Source: Ignavibacteriales bacterium (GTDB taxonomy: Bacteria; Bacteroidota; Ignavibacteria; Ignavibacteriales; Ignavibacteriaceae). From it: a stretch of DNA of 64,000 nt. Location: NCBI GenBank assembly GCA_020061465.1, contig JAGUYG010000024.1, forward strand, positions 1-64,000, written 5' to 3'. The stretch's first letter is position 1. Each line of letters starts with the position of its first letter. Made by a program: the position numbers and the translations under genes. Shown here piece by piece: positions 54,304 through 64,000 of the stretch. The notes under the pieces are model-generated. The model searched no databases, was not told the origin of the DNA, and was given only the letters and a program-made list of their open reading frames with translations.

Positions 54304-57144
54304 TTATTTCAATAAAATAAATTTCTTTGTACTAATAAAATCATTTATTCTCAATTGGTACAGGTAAACCGCGCTTGCTAATCCGTTAGCATTAAATTTT
54401 ATAGAATGCTCGCCGCGGTTCATATTTTCATTGATAAGAGTGCATACTTCTCTTCCTAACAAATCGAATATTTTAAGCTGCACTTTACCGCTAGCGGGTA
54501 TCCTAAAGCTAATTGTGGTAGTTGGATTAAATGGATTAGGGTAGTTTTGAAACAATTGATAAGATAATTCGTAATTATCGGCTGCTACTCCGGTGATTAT
54601 GGTTATGGAATCAAGAGCAAACCTATAAACATCATTTGAGGTGATACCCTTATGTGTAATTATATTGAGCGTATCTCCCGCATGCGGAAGAATACCTTTG
54701 CTAAAATCAAAATCAAGTTGATAAGTTGTAATCGCTCCGGTCGGGTTCTGCGGTCGTAGAATAATATTCTGATTGGTTTTCCATCTGGATAAATTTGGAG
54801 TTCCTGTTGGAATAAAGACTATTGCTTCACCACGTTCATTTTCAGTTGTATTAAATATTTTAAATGGCGTTATAATTCTAACCGATCCGAGATTTGTCGG
54901 CAGGGTGTCTGCTGGAAACAAATAATTTCCCGTATCAGAAGTATCGAGGTCATTGAATATTACTGCCCAGTCGTTATCTATTGCTACTTTGGGATTCCCG
55001 GCACTTGGAGGAAATGTAAGCGTAAATGTTGTGTTTAATTCACTGCGGTTAAATGATGATTTTGAATAATCTATTCCTGTCTGTTTATCATCGACAAGAA
55101 GTTTTATTCCATCAAACTCAGGTGTTGTTACCCCCGCCGTAAGTAAAAAGTTTTCTACTTTAGCTTTACCGATAGAGTAATCAATAATATCGATTATTTT
55201 ACCTTCATCAGATTTCTTAAAAGTTATTTCGTAAGTGTGTTCGGTTAATTTTGAATTATCAATAATTTGGATATAAAATTCTGCTGTCGATCTTCCCATC
55301 AGATGAAGTATGTTCTCAGTTTTATAGGATGAATTATAATAATCGAATCTGAACGGTCCTGTTGTTATCGAGGTATCGGAATTTCCGTCAGATAAAGTTA
55401 TTCTCAAATAATAATACTGACCATTCGGAAGATGTTTTGTTTCCCAATTGAATGAGTGATAGCCGGTTGGCGCTGCATTATCGCTGTGAATAATATTAAA
55501 TCCTTGATCGGGGTTTACGCTGAATTCCAGCCTTGTAAGCAGATTAAAATTATCGGCATCCTGAGCAAGCCATGAGATTTGTATCATGGGATCGGTAATT
55601 ATAGTGTCAATAAGATTAGTAAAGATATGAAGCTCGGGCTGTGCATTCATAGGATTGTCAATAGTAAACGTTTCTGCTGAACGGCTGAAATAATTTATTT
55701 TTCTATCGGACGGATTGTAAGCGACAATTCTTAATAAATAATTAACGCCGTCTTTAAAATTTTCAGTATTTAAATTATACAATTGATTAACCGGAATGCC
55801 GATATCCACTGGGCGCCAGGATCTTCCGTTGTTTGAAGAAATCTCAATATATAATTCCGCGTTTGGAGCGCTTCCGGTATACTGCCATTGCAAAGGAACA
55901 ATGCTATTGAATGTGCCTCCATTAAATGAAGTTAAATTAATTTTATAATCTTCCGAACCGCCTTCTAATGCAGATTGAATACCCATCAATGCCCAGGTGT
56001 AATTCCAATAAAGAATTGCCGCATCATTCACCATGTCATTGTAATCGTCGGATAAAAATATTGCAAGCACTAATTCTTTCGATTCGCCTACAGACAGTTT
56101 GAATGGACCTGTACCGAAGTTTATTATATTATCGCCGGGTTGATGATATAGTGCATTTGTTGTATCAATTGTTCCGCTCAACCACTTCCACATCAATGCG
56201 TGATTTTTCGGAACATTGGGGAGTGAGTTTGTATACACATCGGTATGGAAAGAGGTAATATCCAAATCATCCGGTGATTGCAGTAATTTGAATGATAAGT
56301 ATCCGGTTTTTGCTCCGCCCATTCCTCTTTGATCTTCATCCCATAAATAAATTACATTTTTAAGAAAATCATAACCTGGAATTCCTCCGGGTCCGTTTTC
56401 ACCGATAAATCTAACTCTATCATCACTGTAGTCCGCCGCGCCGCCGATATGCGGATCGGTATGAAATCCAAAATAAACTTTATCAAGATTTTTATCGCTT
56501 ACATTCGATAATTTATATTTAACTATTAATGCATCTTTCAGGTTACCATCGAATTGAAATACTCTTACTTCTGTTTCTATTGCCAAACCTCTTTTTGTTG
56601 TATCGCCTGTAAACGGATAATAATTATAAGATGCATTGCTGAAATCATCCATTACATAGAAGGCTTCTTCTTTGCTTATGTTTCCAAGGTCTTCGGGGTC
56701 ATACAACCATCCGGACCATTGAGGCGGCCAGGAATCCATGTTATTTTTTGTGGCGAGATTATTTTGATCCGGATTTGCATAGCCGGCTTTCGGAAGCCAG
56801 CCCCATTTTTGTGTTCCATCGGGGCTATATGTGCCCTGCGTCGGTAAGATAAATGAATCGTCGATAATGTGAAGGGTCTCGTTTTCGTCATTTATAACTT
56901 CGGCTGCTAAGATTGGTCCGAACTCAAACATATAACCCAATCCATTCCAGACCAGATCAGCAATGTTGCCGAAAAAATTCGGTTTACATATTGAACCGTA
57001 GTTATATAATATTGTAGTAATATTATTTCCGCCGATAATCGCTTCTTTTATTTCAGCCATATCTCCCGATTGTTTTTGCTGCGAGAAAGAAATGGCGGAT
57101 AATAATATTATGAAAAATAAACTTTGAAGTATTTTGCAGGTCAT
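54304..57144 (-). CDS. Large T9SS-exported protein of unknown function
   Basis: A 946-aa secreted protein with a signal peptide (about residues 1-21). It contains WAVIFNDLDTSDTGNYLFP and Ig/Fn3-like beta segments (ELYIEISSNNGRSWRPVDIG), and ends in a type A sorting domain (FQNYPNPFNPTTTISFRIPA to KKFILLK). No catalytic motif recognised. Convergent with the gene at 52824. Confidence 0.65.
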   Translation of the reverse strand: MTCKILQSLFFIILLSAISFSQQKQSGDMAEIKEAIIGGNNITTILYNYGSICKPNFFGNIADLVWNGLGYMFEFGPILAAEVINDENETLHIIDDSFILPTQGTYSPDGTQKWGWLPKAGYANPDQNNLATKNNMDSWPPQWSGWLYDPEDLGNISKEEAFYVMDDFSNASYNYYPFTGDTTKRGLAIETEVRVFQFDGNLKDALIVKYKLSNVSDKNLDKVYFGFHTDPHIGGAADYSDDRVRFIGENGPGGIPGYDFLKNVIYLWDEDQRGMGGAKTGYLSFKLLQSPDDLDITSFHTDVYTNSLPNVPKNHALMWKWLSGTIDTTNALYHQPGDNIINFGTGPFKLSVGESKELVLAIFLSDDYNDMVNDAAILYWNYTWALMGIQSALEGGSEDYKINLTSFNGGTFNSIVPLQWQYTGSAPNAELYIEISSNNGRSWRPVDIGIPVNQLYNLNTENFKDGVNYLLRIVAYNPSDRKINYFSRSAETFTIDNPMNAQPELHIFTNLIDTIITDPMIQISWLAQDADNFNLLTRLEFSVNPDQGFNIIHSDNAAPTGYHSFNWETKHLPNGQYYYLRITLSDGNSDTSITTGPFRFDYYNSSYKTENILHLMGRSTAEFYIQIIDNSKLTEHTYEITFKKSDEGKIIDIIDYSIGKAKVENFLLTAGVTTPEFDGIKLLVDDKQTGIDYSKSSFNRSELNTTFTLTFPPSAGNPKVAIDNDWAVIFNDLDTSDTGNYLFPADTLPTNLGSVRIITPFKIFNTTENERGEAIVFIPTGTPNLSRWKTNQNIILRPQNPTGAITTYQLDFDFSKGILPHAGDTLNIITHKGITSNDVYRFALDSITIITGVAADNYELSYQLFQNYPNPFNPTTTISFRIPASGKVQLKIFDLLGREVCTLINENMNRGEHSIKFNANGLASAVYLYQLRINDFISTKKFILLK

Positions 57145-57482
57145 GCTGCCCCCGGATTCATTAACAATAAAAATTACGTTGTTACGTTAAGGTAATTTAT
57201 TCTTATTGTAAAGGAAAAATTTTAGAAAGGTTAAAGTAATGTTATAGAAAAACATGTTAGTAACACACCGTACGCATAAAACCTTCGGGGTTACTGTTTT
57301 CAATTCCGAAAGTTTTCGGGATGCATAATTAGGCGTGACATTCATGGTATTATTAGTCTCTGCTTAACATGAGTTAGTAAAACTGAATGAAAGACATGTC
57401 TTATAAAAGACACCCCGGCGGGACGTCTCTACAGTTGATTTATTAAAAAAATGTTACTCTCGGTCTTATCTGTCCCGCCTGT
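57145..57482. other. Intergenic region with short repeats
   Basis: No supported gene in these 338 bp. A fragment ACACCCCGGCGGGACGTCTCTAC at about 57410-57432 resembles the CGTCTYTAC palindromic family, and GTTACTGTTTTC-like AT-rich sequence surrounds it. Confidence 0.45.
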
Positions 57483-60047
57483 TTACTTTAGCAAAACTGC
57501 TTTTTTAGTCTCAGTATAATTTCCAGCTCGCAGACGATAGTAATAAATTCCGCTCGGCAGCTTGTCGGCACTGAAAGTAATTTTATGCTTACCCGGAAAT
57601 TTAAACTCATTAACTAACACCGCAACAGCTTTTCCTATTTCGTCGAACACTGTTATTTCAACATTAGCGCTTTGAGATAATTCATAATTAATAACTGTGC
57701 TCGTATTAAACGGATTAGGATAATTTTGTCCTAACAAAAAATTTCGTGCTGTTTGTTTTTCCTGTTTAACTGCTGAAACGGAGCTGATTAATTTTCTCTC
57801 AAATACTCCGTTACCGTGCGTTGCCACACGAAGCGATCTGTTCAGCGGCGATATGTTTAGATCTATTGCTATTACTGCATCGGGTAATCTGTTGTTAAAA
57901 ATTTCCCAGGTAATACCATCATCGGTTGAGATGAAAACGCCCAAATCGTTTCCGACATATATATGATTAGTTTGAAATGGATCTATTACGATAGAGCTTG
58001 TTGGTATATCGGGCAAATCACCGGTAATGTTTTCCCAGGAATTTCCTGCGTTAGTTGTTCTATAAACATGCGGCGTGCCGAACCCGGAAAAAACAACGTA
58101 CGCAGTATTTGGATACTGTGGATGGATAGCAATATCCATTGGATATCTATCCGGTAAAATACCTGTAATGTTTACCCAGGCTTGTCCGCCGTTGCCGGAG
58201 TAAAACAAACCAGCTCTCTTAGTTACAGGCGCAGTGGAAGCATAGATAATTTCATCATCTATAGGAGAAACTGCGATGGATAATAAAGGGTTGCCGTCTA
58301 AAGCAAGGTTGTTATTGCCTGCACTCCATGAATTTCCCGCATTGGTTGAAATATAAAATCTGTCCCTTCCCGCATAGATAATTGAATTATTCAAATTGGC
58401 TAAAACATAAGGAGCAATAAATCCTGTGTTCGATGTAGAACCGGGTGGTGGAATAGATTTCCAGGTCGCTCCTTTGTCGGTTGATTTCATTAAACCTAAA
58501 TACTGATATGAACCGTAAATGATGTTGTTGTTAGTTTGGTTTATTGCCGACCACGCACCATCGCCTCCAATAACTCTTCTCCATTCAGTTCCTCCTTCAT
58601 AAATTGCGGTTGAGTTATCCTGCATTCCTCCCATAGCAAAATCTGAGTCGCTGAAAGATGATGAAAAACCTGGATAGAATTGTGTTGATTGATATCCGCC
58701 GTTGCAGCCCTCGAAAGTTTCTCCGCCATCCAGTGTTCTGAATACCCCGCCGTCATTTCCGAAATATATTATGTTCGGATTTTCGGGATGATATACAATA
58801 GCATGATGATCTGCATGTGAATAATTTGGCGGACCTTCGGGACCTCCGGCAGGCGGAGTTCCGAAATACCATAAATACCAATAAGATTTTTGTAAAAGAT
58901 TTGAGCCTCCGGATGTCGATTTAAAAACATCCACACCGCCGCAAATCACCTTACTTGGATCAGTTGGATGAACTCCAATAATGTGCGAAAACCAACCCTG
59001 GTAAGTTGCATAATCAAGATCAGATACAGTATTCCATGTTGTTCCGTAATCAGTGCTGCGGCATAGTTGTGTGCCGGCATTTGATACTGAACCGAATCCT
59101 ACGCTTGCATAAATTATATTAGGTGAATTTTTATGTACGGCAAGTTGAATTTTTCCGCCAAAATTTTCCGGCAGACCACCCGCTAATTTTGTCCAACTGC
59201 CGCCTCCGTTTGTTGTTCGATATACACCTTTTCCTTCGCTGTTTAAGTTGCCGCATGCAATCCAAACCATACCGGTATCTACCGGATTGATTCCCAGATC
59301 GGTAACCATTATTGCATCATGAACAAGCGACCATGAATTTCCTGCATCGGTTGTTTTGAAAGTGCCTTCTGTTGTGCCAGCCCAAACTATATTTGGATTT
59401 AAAGGATTTACTCTAACTACTTGAACTCCTCTTTGCTGTTCGGCAGTCCAATCCAAACATTTGGTCCAAGTTATTCCGGCATCCGATGTTTTCAATAAGC
59501 CTATTCCGTAGCTGCCGCGTGTAGTTCGTACAGTAATTCCGCCGGTTGAATTTTGATAAGCATATACTTCACCGGTGCCGATATAAATTATACTCGAATC
59601 ATTAGGGGCGAATGCAATTGAGCTTACCGCCGCTGCCGGATAACCGGTTGGAACGTATTCCCAGGCTTCGGCACCGACTCCGGCAGTATAGCTTCTCCAC
59701 AAACCGCCGCTTGCAGAACCGGCATAAATTGTTGACGAATTTTGCGGATTGAATGCAAGCGCAAGTGTTCTGCCTCCGATGTTGTGAGGTCCTATCGGTT
59801 TCCATCCTTCAATATTTTCATTGTTCGTTTTTTTAAATTCCGATTTAATTTTCATGAAGGCATTAAAATGATCTTTTGAGGGAATATCGCTTTCAGGATA
59901 AGCTCTTTGGGCTGTCCACCATTGTAAAGCCTGAAGTGCGCCGGATGTTTTAAGTGGTTTATTCTCTTGAAAAAAAAGTTTGAATGCCCCATAGGCACAG
60001 GCAGAAATTAGTATTACAATTAGAATTTTACTCGTTGTTTTTTTCAT
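57483..60047 (-). CDS. T9SS-exported sortilin/BNR-type beta-propeller protein
   Basis: About 854 aa. The start at 60047 (MKKTTSKILIVILISACAYG) gives a signal-anchor; a longer frame to 60098 is less likely. Many Asp-box repeats of the VPS10/sortilin and exo-sialidase class occur: TSDAGITWTKCLD, TTDAGNSWSLVHD, TTNGGGSWTKLAG, STDKGATWKSIPP, STDDGITWEIFN. The C-terminus (GQNYPNPFNTSTVINYELSQ to KKAVLLK) is a type A T9SS sorting domain. Function unknown. Confidence 0.75.
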   Translation of the reverse strand: MKKTTSKILIVILISACAYGAFKLFFQENKPLKTSGALQALQWWTAQRAYPESDIPSKDHFNAFMKIKSEFKKTNNENIEGWKPIGPHNIGGRTLALAFNPQNSSTIYAGSASGGLWRSYTAGVGAEAWEYVPTGYPAAAVSSIAFAPNDSSIIYIGTGEVYAYQNSTGGITVRTTRGSYGIGLLKTSDAGITWTKCLDWTAEQQRGVQVVRVNPLNPNIVWAGTTEGTFKTTDAGNSWSLVHDAIMVTDLGINPVDTGMVWIACGNLNSEGKGVYRTTNGGGSWTKLAGGLPENFGGKIQLAVHKNSPNIIYASVGFGSVSNAGTQLCRSTDYGTTWNTVSDLDYATYQGWFSHIIGVHPTDPSKVICGGVDVFKSTSGGSNLLQKSYWYLWYFGTPPAGGPEGPPNYSHADHHAIVYHPENPNIIYFGNDGGVFRTLDGGETFEGCNGGYQSTQFYPGFSSSFSDSDFAMGGMQDNSTAIYEGGTEWRRVIGGDGAWSAINQTNNNIIYGSYQYLGLMKSTDKGATWKSIPPPGSTSNTGFIAPYVLANLNNSIIYAGRDRFYISTNAGNSWSAGNNNLALDGNPLLSIAVSPIDDEIIYASTAPVTKRAGLFYSGNGGQAWVNITGILPDRYPMDIAIHPQYPNTAYVVFSGFGTPHVYRTTNAGNSWENITGDLPDIPTSSIVIDPFQTNHIYVGNDLGVFISTDDGITWEIFNNRLPDAVIAIDLNISPLNRSLRVATHGNGVFERKLISSVSAVKQEKQTARNFLLGQNYPNPFNTSTVINYELSQSANVEITVFDEIGKAVAVLVNEFKFPGKHKITFSADKLPSGIYYYRLRAGNYTETKKAVLLK

Positions 60048-60169
60048 ATTAATATTTTTTAATTGAAGGAAATAATTATTGTAACAACAAGACGTCAAAT
60101 TTCAAGGATAAAATATTTCATTTTGAAGGTATTTGCAACCACCTAATTTTGTATGTTTGAATTAACACA

Positions 60170-60197
60170 GTAGAGGCATTCGGCAGGGCGTTTCTAC
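60170..60197. repeat. Degenerate copy of the palindromic element
   Basis: A 28-nt segment (starts GTAGAGGCATTC, ends GGGCGTTTCTAC) has GTAGARRC/GYYTCTAC-like ends and the same length as the insertion at 50841-50868. It is intergenic here. Confidence 0.5.
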
Positions 60198-60290
60198 GCA
60201 AAATAAACATTGTTTAAATATTTGATATTACAATTTAAAATAGTTAAATAATGATAGGATAATTTTTATCTTCATTTTAAATAAGGTTAA

Positions 60291-60923
60291 ATGATAAAAA
60301 TATTTATAGCAGACGACCACCCTCTGATTCGCGAGGGATTTAAGAAAATTCTCAAAGAGGAAAAAGATTTTGAGGTATCGGGAGAAGCATCTGATGCCTT
60401 GCAGGTTATTGATGCTGTCCGTACACAAAGGTTCGATGTGCTTACATTGGATATTAATATGCCGGGTAAAAACGGACTCGATACATTAAAAGAGATAAAA
60501 GAAATAAATCCACGTCTGAGTGTTTTGATTGTCAGCATGCACCCGGAAGAAAGATTTGCATTGAGAACATTAAGAGCCGGTGCATCAGGTTACATAAAGA
60601 AAGAAACTGCTGCCGATGATCTTGTAAAAGCGATCAGAAAAGTTGCTTCCGGCGGGAAGTATATTTCATCTTCTTTAGCCGAAAAAATTGCATTCGATCT
60701 TGATCCCGGTTTAAGCAAACCCATTCATGAATTATTATCTGACCGTGAATTCCAGGTGTTTCATCTTATCGCAACCGGCAAAGCTCAATCCGAAATAGCT
60801 GGTGAACTTTCCATAGGCATCAGTACCGTTAATACCTATCGTTCCAGAATTCTGGAAAAGTTAAATCTCAGGTCAAATGCCGAACTCATCCACTACGCTA
60901 TAACAAACAAGCTGATTGACTAA
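60291..60923 (+). CDS. LuxR/NarL-family response regulator
   Basis: A 210-aa two-component regulator: receiver domain with DDHPLIREG and phospho-acceptor Asp54 in LTLDINMPGKNG, then a C-terminal LuxR-type helix-turn-helix (LSDREFQVFHLIATGKAQSE, IAGELSIGISTVNTYRSRIL). Its kinase is not adjacent on the left; the histidine kinase at 62197 is a candidate. Confidence 0.93.
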   Translation: MIKIFIADDHPLIREGFKKILKEEKDFEVSGEASDALQVIDAVRTQRFDVLTLDINMPGKNGLDTLKEIKEINPRLSVLIVSMHPEERFALRTLRAGASGYIKKETAADDLVKAIRKVASGGKYISSSLAEKIAFDLDPGLSKPIHELLSDREFQVFHLIATGKAQSEIAGELSIGISTVNTYRSRILEKLNLRSNAELIHYAITNKLID

Positions 60924-61112
60924 CTTCATCGACAACCGCTACCCGCTTTATTTGTAGTAAAAATACTACACAAAAATCATATTATGCACTACACCGTTGA
61001 ATTATCACAAGTATTATTTTTTGTCCAAAATTAAATGATATTATTATTGAATCGAATGAACTTAACTTCCTTCACCAGTATGATTGACGATTTATCAACT
61101 CCGGTTTTGAAA

Positions 61113-61487
61113 ATGAAAGTATTAATTGTAGATGACTCGGAAAATATAAGAGCAAGCCTCAATAAAATATTTTCTTCCAATTACTCCGAAGTAGTTATCA
61201 ACGAAGCAGGAACAATTTCAGACACTCTTTTTATTCTTAAGAACGATTTACCGGATATAATCATTCTCGACATAAAATTACCCGACGGAAGCGGTATCGA
61301 TATTTTAAAATATGTTAGGTTAAACGATTTGACGTGCGTAGTAATAATGTTTACCAACTACACTGCCAGGCAATATAGAGAAATATGTAAAGATGAAGGC
61401 GCCGATTATTTTTTTGATAAAACAACGGAGTTCGATAAAGTGTTAACGATATTTGAAAAATTGCACAGCTTAAAAAAAGATAAGTGA
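61113..61487 (+). CDS. Single-domain response regulator
   Basis: A receiver-only protein of about 124 aa starting MKVLIVDDSENIRASLNKIF; phospho-acceptor in IIILDIKLPDGSG. Upstream in-frame ATGs at 61035 and 61059 would add a nonconserved N-terminus; start uncertain. No output domain. Confidence 0.85.
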   Translation: MKVLIVDDSENIRASLNKIFSSNYSEVVINEAGTISDTLFILKNDLPDIIILDIKLPDGSGIDILKYVRLNDLTCVVIMFTNYTARQYREICKDEGADYFFDKTTEFDKVLTIFEKLHSLKKDK

Positions 61488-61688
61488 GCAAATGTAAATG
61501 GCTGCAAAACTTAGGTTGACCCTCATACTCCTCGAAATGCACCCCGCGCCTAATAATTTTGTAGCCAATTTACTACAAAGCGTTCATTGATAATACTACA
61601 TAAAATTCAATAATTAAACTATACTCCGTAAAAAATCGATGTGTTAAGTTAGCATCAGAAATTAAAAGAAATATTTGCTGACTGAAAC

Positions 61689-62066
61689 ATGAAAATTTTA
61701 ATAATTGAAGACTCGGACGCGATCTTTAAATCACTTGAAAAATATATATCGGATAAAACCCCCCTCTCCGATATAGCACGCGCAAAACCAAATAACTCCG
61801 GGTCTTCAATTTATATTAATAATTCACCTGACTTAATCATTGTAGACGAAAGCTTTTCGCAATCCGATACTATTGAGATGCTCCGAAATCTCGGAAGTAA
61901 TAATCCCGGAGCCACAATTATCCTGCTTACTCATTCCTTAAATGATTATCGAAGGAAGATGTATGATAAATTGGGTGTTAATTACTATTACGATAAATCA
62001 TTTGACCTCGATTTGTTTATACACGATTTGGAATCCTTGCTATTAGAGAAAACTGGTGTTAGTTGA
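61689..62066 (+). CDS. Divergent response-regulator receiver protein
   Basis: A 125-aa receiver-only protein: MKILIIEDSDAIFKSLEKYI keeps the acidic pocket (Glu-Asp), and LIIVDESFSQSDT places an Asp at the phospho-site but with the usual MP motif lost. LLTHS keeps the switch Thr. Signalling capability is uncertain. Confidence 0.75.
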   Translation: MKILIIEDSDAIFKSLEKYISDKTPLSDIARAKPNNSGSSIYINNSPDLIIVDESFSQSDTIEMLRNLGSNNPGATIILLTHSLNDYRRKMYDKLGVNYYYDKSFDLDLFIHDLESLLLEKTGVS

Positions 62067-62196
62067 TTATCTGAATTATACAGAATTAAAATCAATGTTA
62101 CTGTTTGTAGAATTTTCAACTGCGGAAAAGAAGAAGAGTAATGTCTGCATACGATAACTAATAATTTGTTTAACAAAACAAGCTGACCGATTAGAA

Positions 62197-63432
62197 ATGC
62201 AAGAAATATTCGATGATATACAAAATGAATTACTAGAAGTGAAAGAATCTAATAATTCACATTCTAATACTGATAACTTCAATGGTCAATTTGATCCATC
62301 GAAAAAAAAATTAGCCGATCTTTTTAACAAAGCGCCCGCTGCAATAGCAATTTTAAAAGGTCCAAATCTTATCTTCGAGTATACAAACGAATATTTTCAA
62401 AGTGCGGTAGGCGGCAGAAATATAATTGGCAAACCGATAAAGGATGCTCTCCCGGAATTAAAATCGCAAGGGTTTTTTACTCTACTAAATAAAGTTTACT
62501 CAACCGGGAGAGAATATCAGGGTGAAGAAGTTCCCTTTTTATTACGTATGGAAGGAAGCGAAACGCTTGCAACTCAATGGTTAAATTTTGTATTCCAGCC
62601 AACGGTCGATGCGGAAGGCAATGTTAATGGGATTTGGATAAATGCAGTTGATATTACCGATTTAATAACCGTACGCGATCGGCTATATGATTTAAATAGA
62701 GAATTGGAAGAGAGGGTAAAAACACGTACGGAAGAATTGGAACATGCCAATAGAGAACTCGAATCGTTTGCTTATTCTGTTTCCCACGATTTAAGAGCGC
62801 CGCTGCGGCATATTGACGGGTATACAAAATTGCTAATGAGCGAACTCAATAATAATGTAAGCGAAACAAGCCAAAAGTATCTTAACATTATCTCTAATTC
62901 CATTAGTAAGATGGGCAGTCTAATAGATAAGTTACTCTCTTTCTCCAGAATGACCAGAACGCCAATGGTGTCCATACCTGTAAATCTTGAAGCTGTGGTA
63001 AATGAAGTTATGTCCGAGATGCAACAGGATATTGCCGGAAGAAATATAGAAATAAAAGTCGGCACGCTTCCTTCGGTATACGGCGATCCGCTGCTGCTCA
63101 AAACAGTATTAACCAATTTGATTTCTAATTCGATAAAGTTTACACGGAATAATCCTGATACAAAAATCGAACTGGATTTGTTAGAAGAAAATGAAAAAGA
63201 ATACACATTTTATATAAAGGATAACGGCGCAGGCTTCGACATGAAATATGCGCATAAATTATTCGGTGTATTCCAACGCCTGCATTCCGAAAGACAGTTT
63301 GAAGGAACGGGCATCGGTTTGGCAAATGTTCAAAAAATAATTACACGGCACGGCGGTAAAATCCGTGCAGAAGGCAAAATAAACAGAGGCGCAGCATTTT
63401 ATTTTACGCTGCCAAAAATAAAGGATAAATAA
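62197..63432 (+). CDS. PAS-domain sensor histidine kinase
   Basis: A 411-aa cytosolic kinase. A PAS domain covers about 40-155 (NKAPAAIAILKGPNLIFEYT), a short coiled coil about 160-190, HisKA with phospho-acceptor His197 in SVSHDLRAPLRHIDGY, and an HATPase domain with NLISNSIKFTR, DNGAGFDMKYA and GTGIGLANVQKII boxes. No membrane segment is visible. The next regulator begins directly at its stop (TAAATG). Confidence 0.93.
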   Translation: MQEIFDDIQNELLEVKESNNSHSNTDNFNGQFDPSKKKLADLFNKAPAAIAILKGPNLIFEYTNEYFQSAVGGRNIIGKPIKDALPELKSQGFFTLLNKVYSTGREYQGEEVPFLLRMEGSETLATQWLNFVFQPTVDAEGNVNGIWINAVDITDLITVRDRLYDLNRELEERVKTRTEELEHANRELESFAYSVSHDLRAPLRHIDGYTKLLMSELNNNVSETSQKYLNIISNSISKMGSLIDKLLSFSRMTRTPMVSIPVNLEAVVNEVMSEMQQDIAGRNIEIKVGTLPSVYGDPLLLKTVLTNLISNSIKFTRNNPDTKIELDLLEENEKEYTFYIKDNGAGFDMKYAHKLFGVFQRLHSERQFEGTGIGLANVQKIITRHGGKIRAEGKINRGAAFYFTLPKIKDK

Positions 63433-63876
63433 ATGAATCCATTAGGTAAAATATTATTAGCCGATGACGACCCGTAAGACATAGAGCTTATACTAAGAGC
63501 GCTTGCTACGGTGAATTTAGCAAATGATGTCTTTGTGGTTAACGACGGAGAAGAACTGTTGGACTATCTTTATTTCAGAGGCAAGTTTGCCGATAGGTCA
63601 AAAGATTACCCAGTCGTCATTCTTCTAGATCTGAAGATGCCTAAGGTTGACGGCTTGGAAGTTCTTCAAAATATTAAGCACAACGAAAAGCTTAAAGTAA
63701 TACCGGTAATCGTTCTTACTTCTTCATCCGAAGAGAACGATATTATACAAAGTTACAATCTGCATGCAAACGCTTATGTAGTTAAGCCGGTAGATTTTCA
63801 GTCGTTTGTAACGGCTCTTAAAGAACTAGGCATTTTTTGGGCGTTAATAAATCAGCCGCCTATTATTAAAGAATAA
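63433..63876 (+). pseudogene. Response regulator interrupted by an in-frame stop
   Basis: The ATG at 63433, directly after the kinase stop, begins MNPLGKILLADDDP and then meets a TAA at 63475-63477. The same frame continues as DIELILRALATVNLAND to ...ILLDLKMPKVDGLEVLQNIK and VKPVDFQSF, an otherwise intact Rcp-like receiver. The stop replaces one residue in DDDP-x-DIEL. It could be a nonsense mutation, a sequencing error or readthrough. A start downstream of the stop would lose the acidic-pocket residues. Confidence 0.75.
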
Positions 63877-63891
63877 ATAAGCAAGGTTGCG

Positions 63892-64000
63892 ATGGATAAA
63901 AAAATTAAGATTCTTTATTTAGAAGATAATCCGACCGACGTTGAGTACATCAAAGCAATTCTTTCATCGGAGAAATTGGATTATGAATTATCTCACGTAT
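63892..64000 (+). CDS. Response regulator, 5' part only
   Basis: The ATG at 63892 begins MDKKIKILYLEDNPTDVEYI, a receiver domain (acidic pocket Glu-Asp). The gene runs off the window end. It follows the preceding regulator by 15 bp in the same direction. Confidence 0.85.
   Translation, partial: MDKKIKILYLEDNPTDVEYIKAILSSEKLDYELSHV

Overview
The window looks like a chromosomal segment of an AT-rich, Gram-negative member of the Bacteroidota/Chlorobi/Ignavibacteria group. Seven large secreted proteins end in a type A type IX secretion (T9SS) sorting domain with a YPNPFNP motif. There is a complete Rnf operon, surface proteins with golvesin-like domains and a DUF5916-type outer-membrane protein. 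Assignment to Ignavibacteria is inference from this gene style; there is no rRNA in the window, and I saw no tRNA.

Positions 1-8363 hold a type III CRISPR-Cas locus. In order it has the 3' end of a csm2-like gene (apparently frameshifted), csm3, csm4, a CARF-HEPN protein of the Cas02710 type, a second CARF protein of the NE0113 type with a possible winged-helix tail, a 112-bp inverted-repeat element, cas1, cas2, a leader, and an array of 16 repeats and 15 spacers. No csm5 is seen after csm4 and cas10 would lie outside the window. Beyond the array is an unusual 850-bp block of diverged tandem repeats. In it the CRISPR repeat recurs as two halves separated by copies of a 29-nt element, alongside terminator-like hairpins. 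This is the most distinctive structure in the window.

Positions 8364-20330 carry a secreted hydrolase-like T9SS protein, an orphan beta-class DNA methyltransferase, a beta-carbonic-anhydrase-like protein, hemL, an outer-membrane beta-barrel protein, a subtilisin-like T9SS protease, a HepT/MntA toxin-antitoxin pair and a cyclase-family hydrolase. Positions 20878-27242 are an Rnf operon in the order rnfC-D-G-E-A, a NusG_II-domain protein, rnfB and an rseC-like gene. Together they would build a membrane ferredoxin:NAD+ oxidoreductase coupled to ion transport.

Positions 27360-45100 are mixed housekeeping and accessory genes: YtxH-like, DinB-like, cupin, a second orphan methyltransferase, arginase, 5-formyltetrahydrofolate cyclo-ligase, an ECF sigma/anti-sigma pair, membrane proteins, a DUF5916 protein, GNAT, a broken Phd/YefM antitoxin, a BAHD-like acyltransferase, a second HepT/MntA pair and a family B DNA polymerase (Pol II). 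Positions 45407-60047 are a cluster of large surface proteins: an amidase-like lipoprotein and five T9SS substrates. Some of their sorting domains contain small repeat insertions. The end (60291-64000) is a run of response regulators around one sensor histidine kinase; one regulator has an in-frame stop codon.
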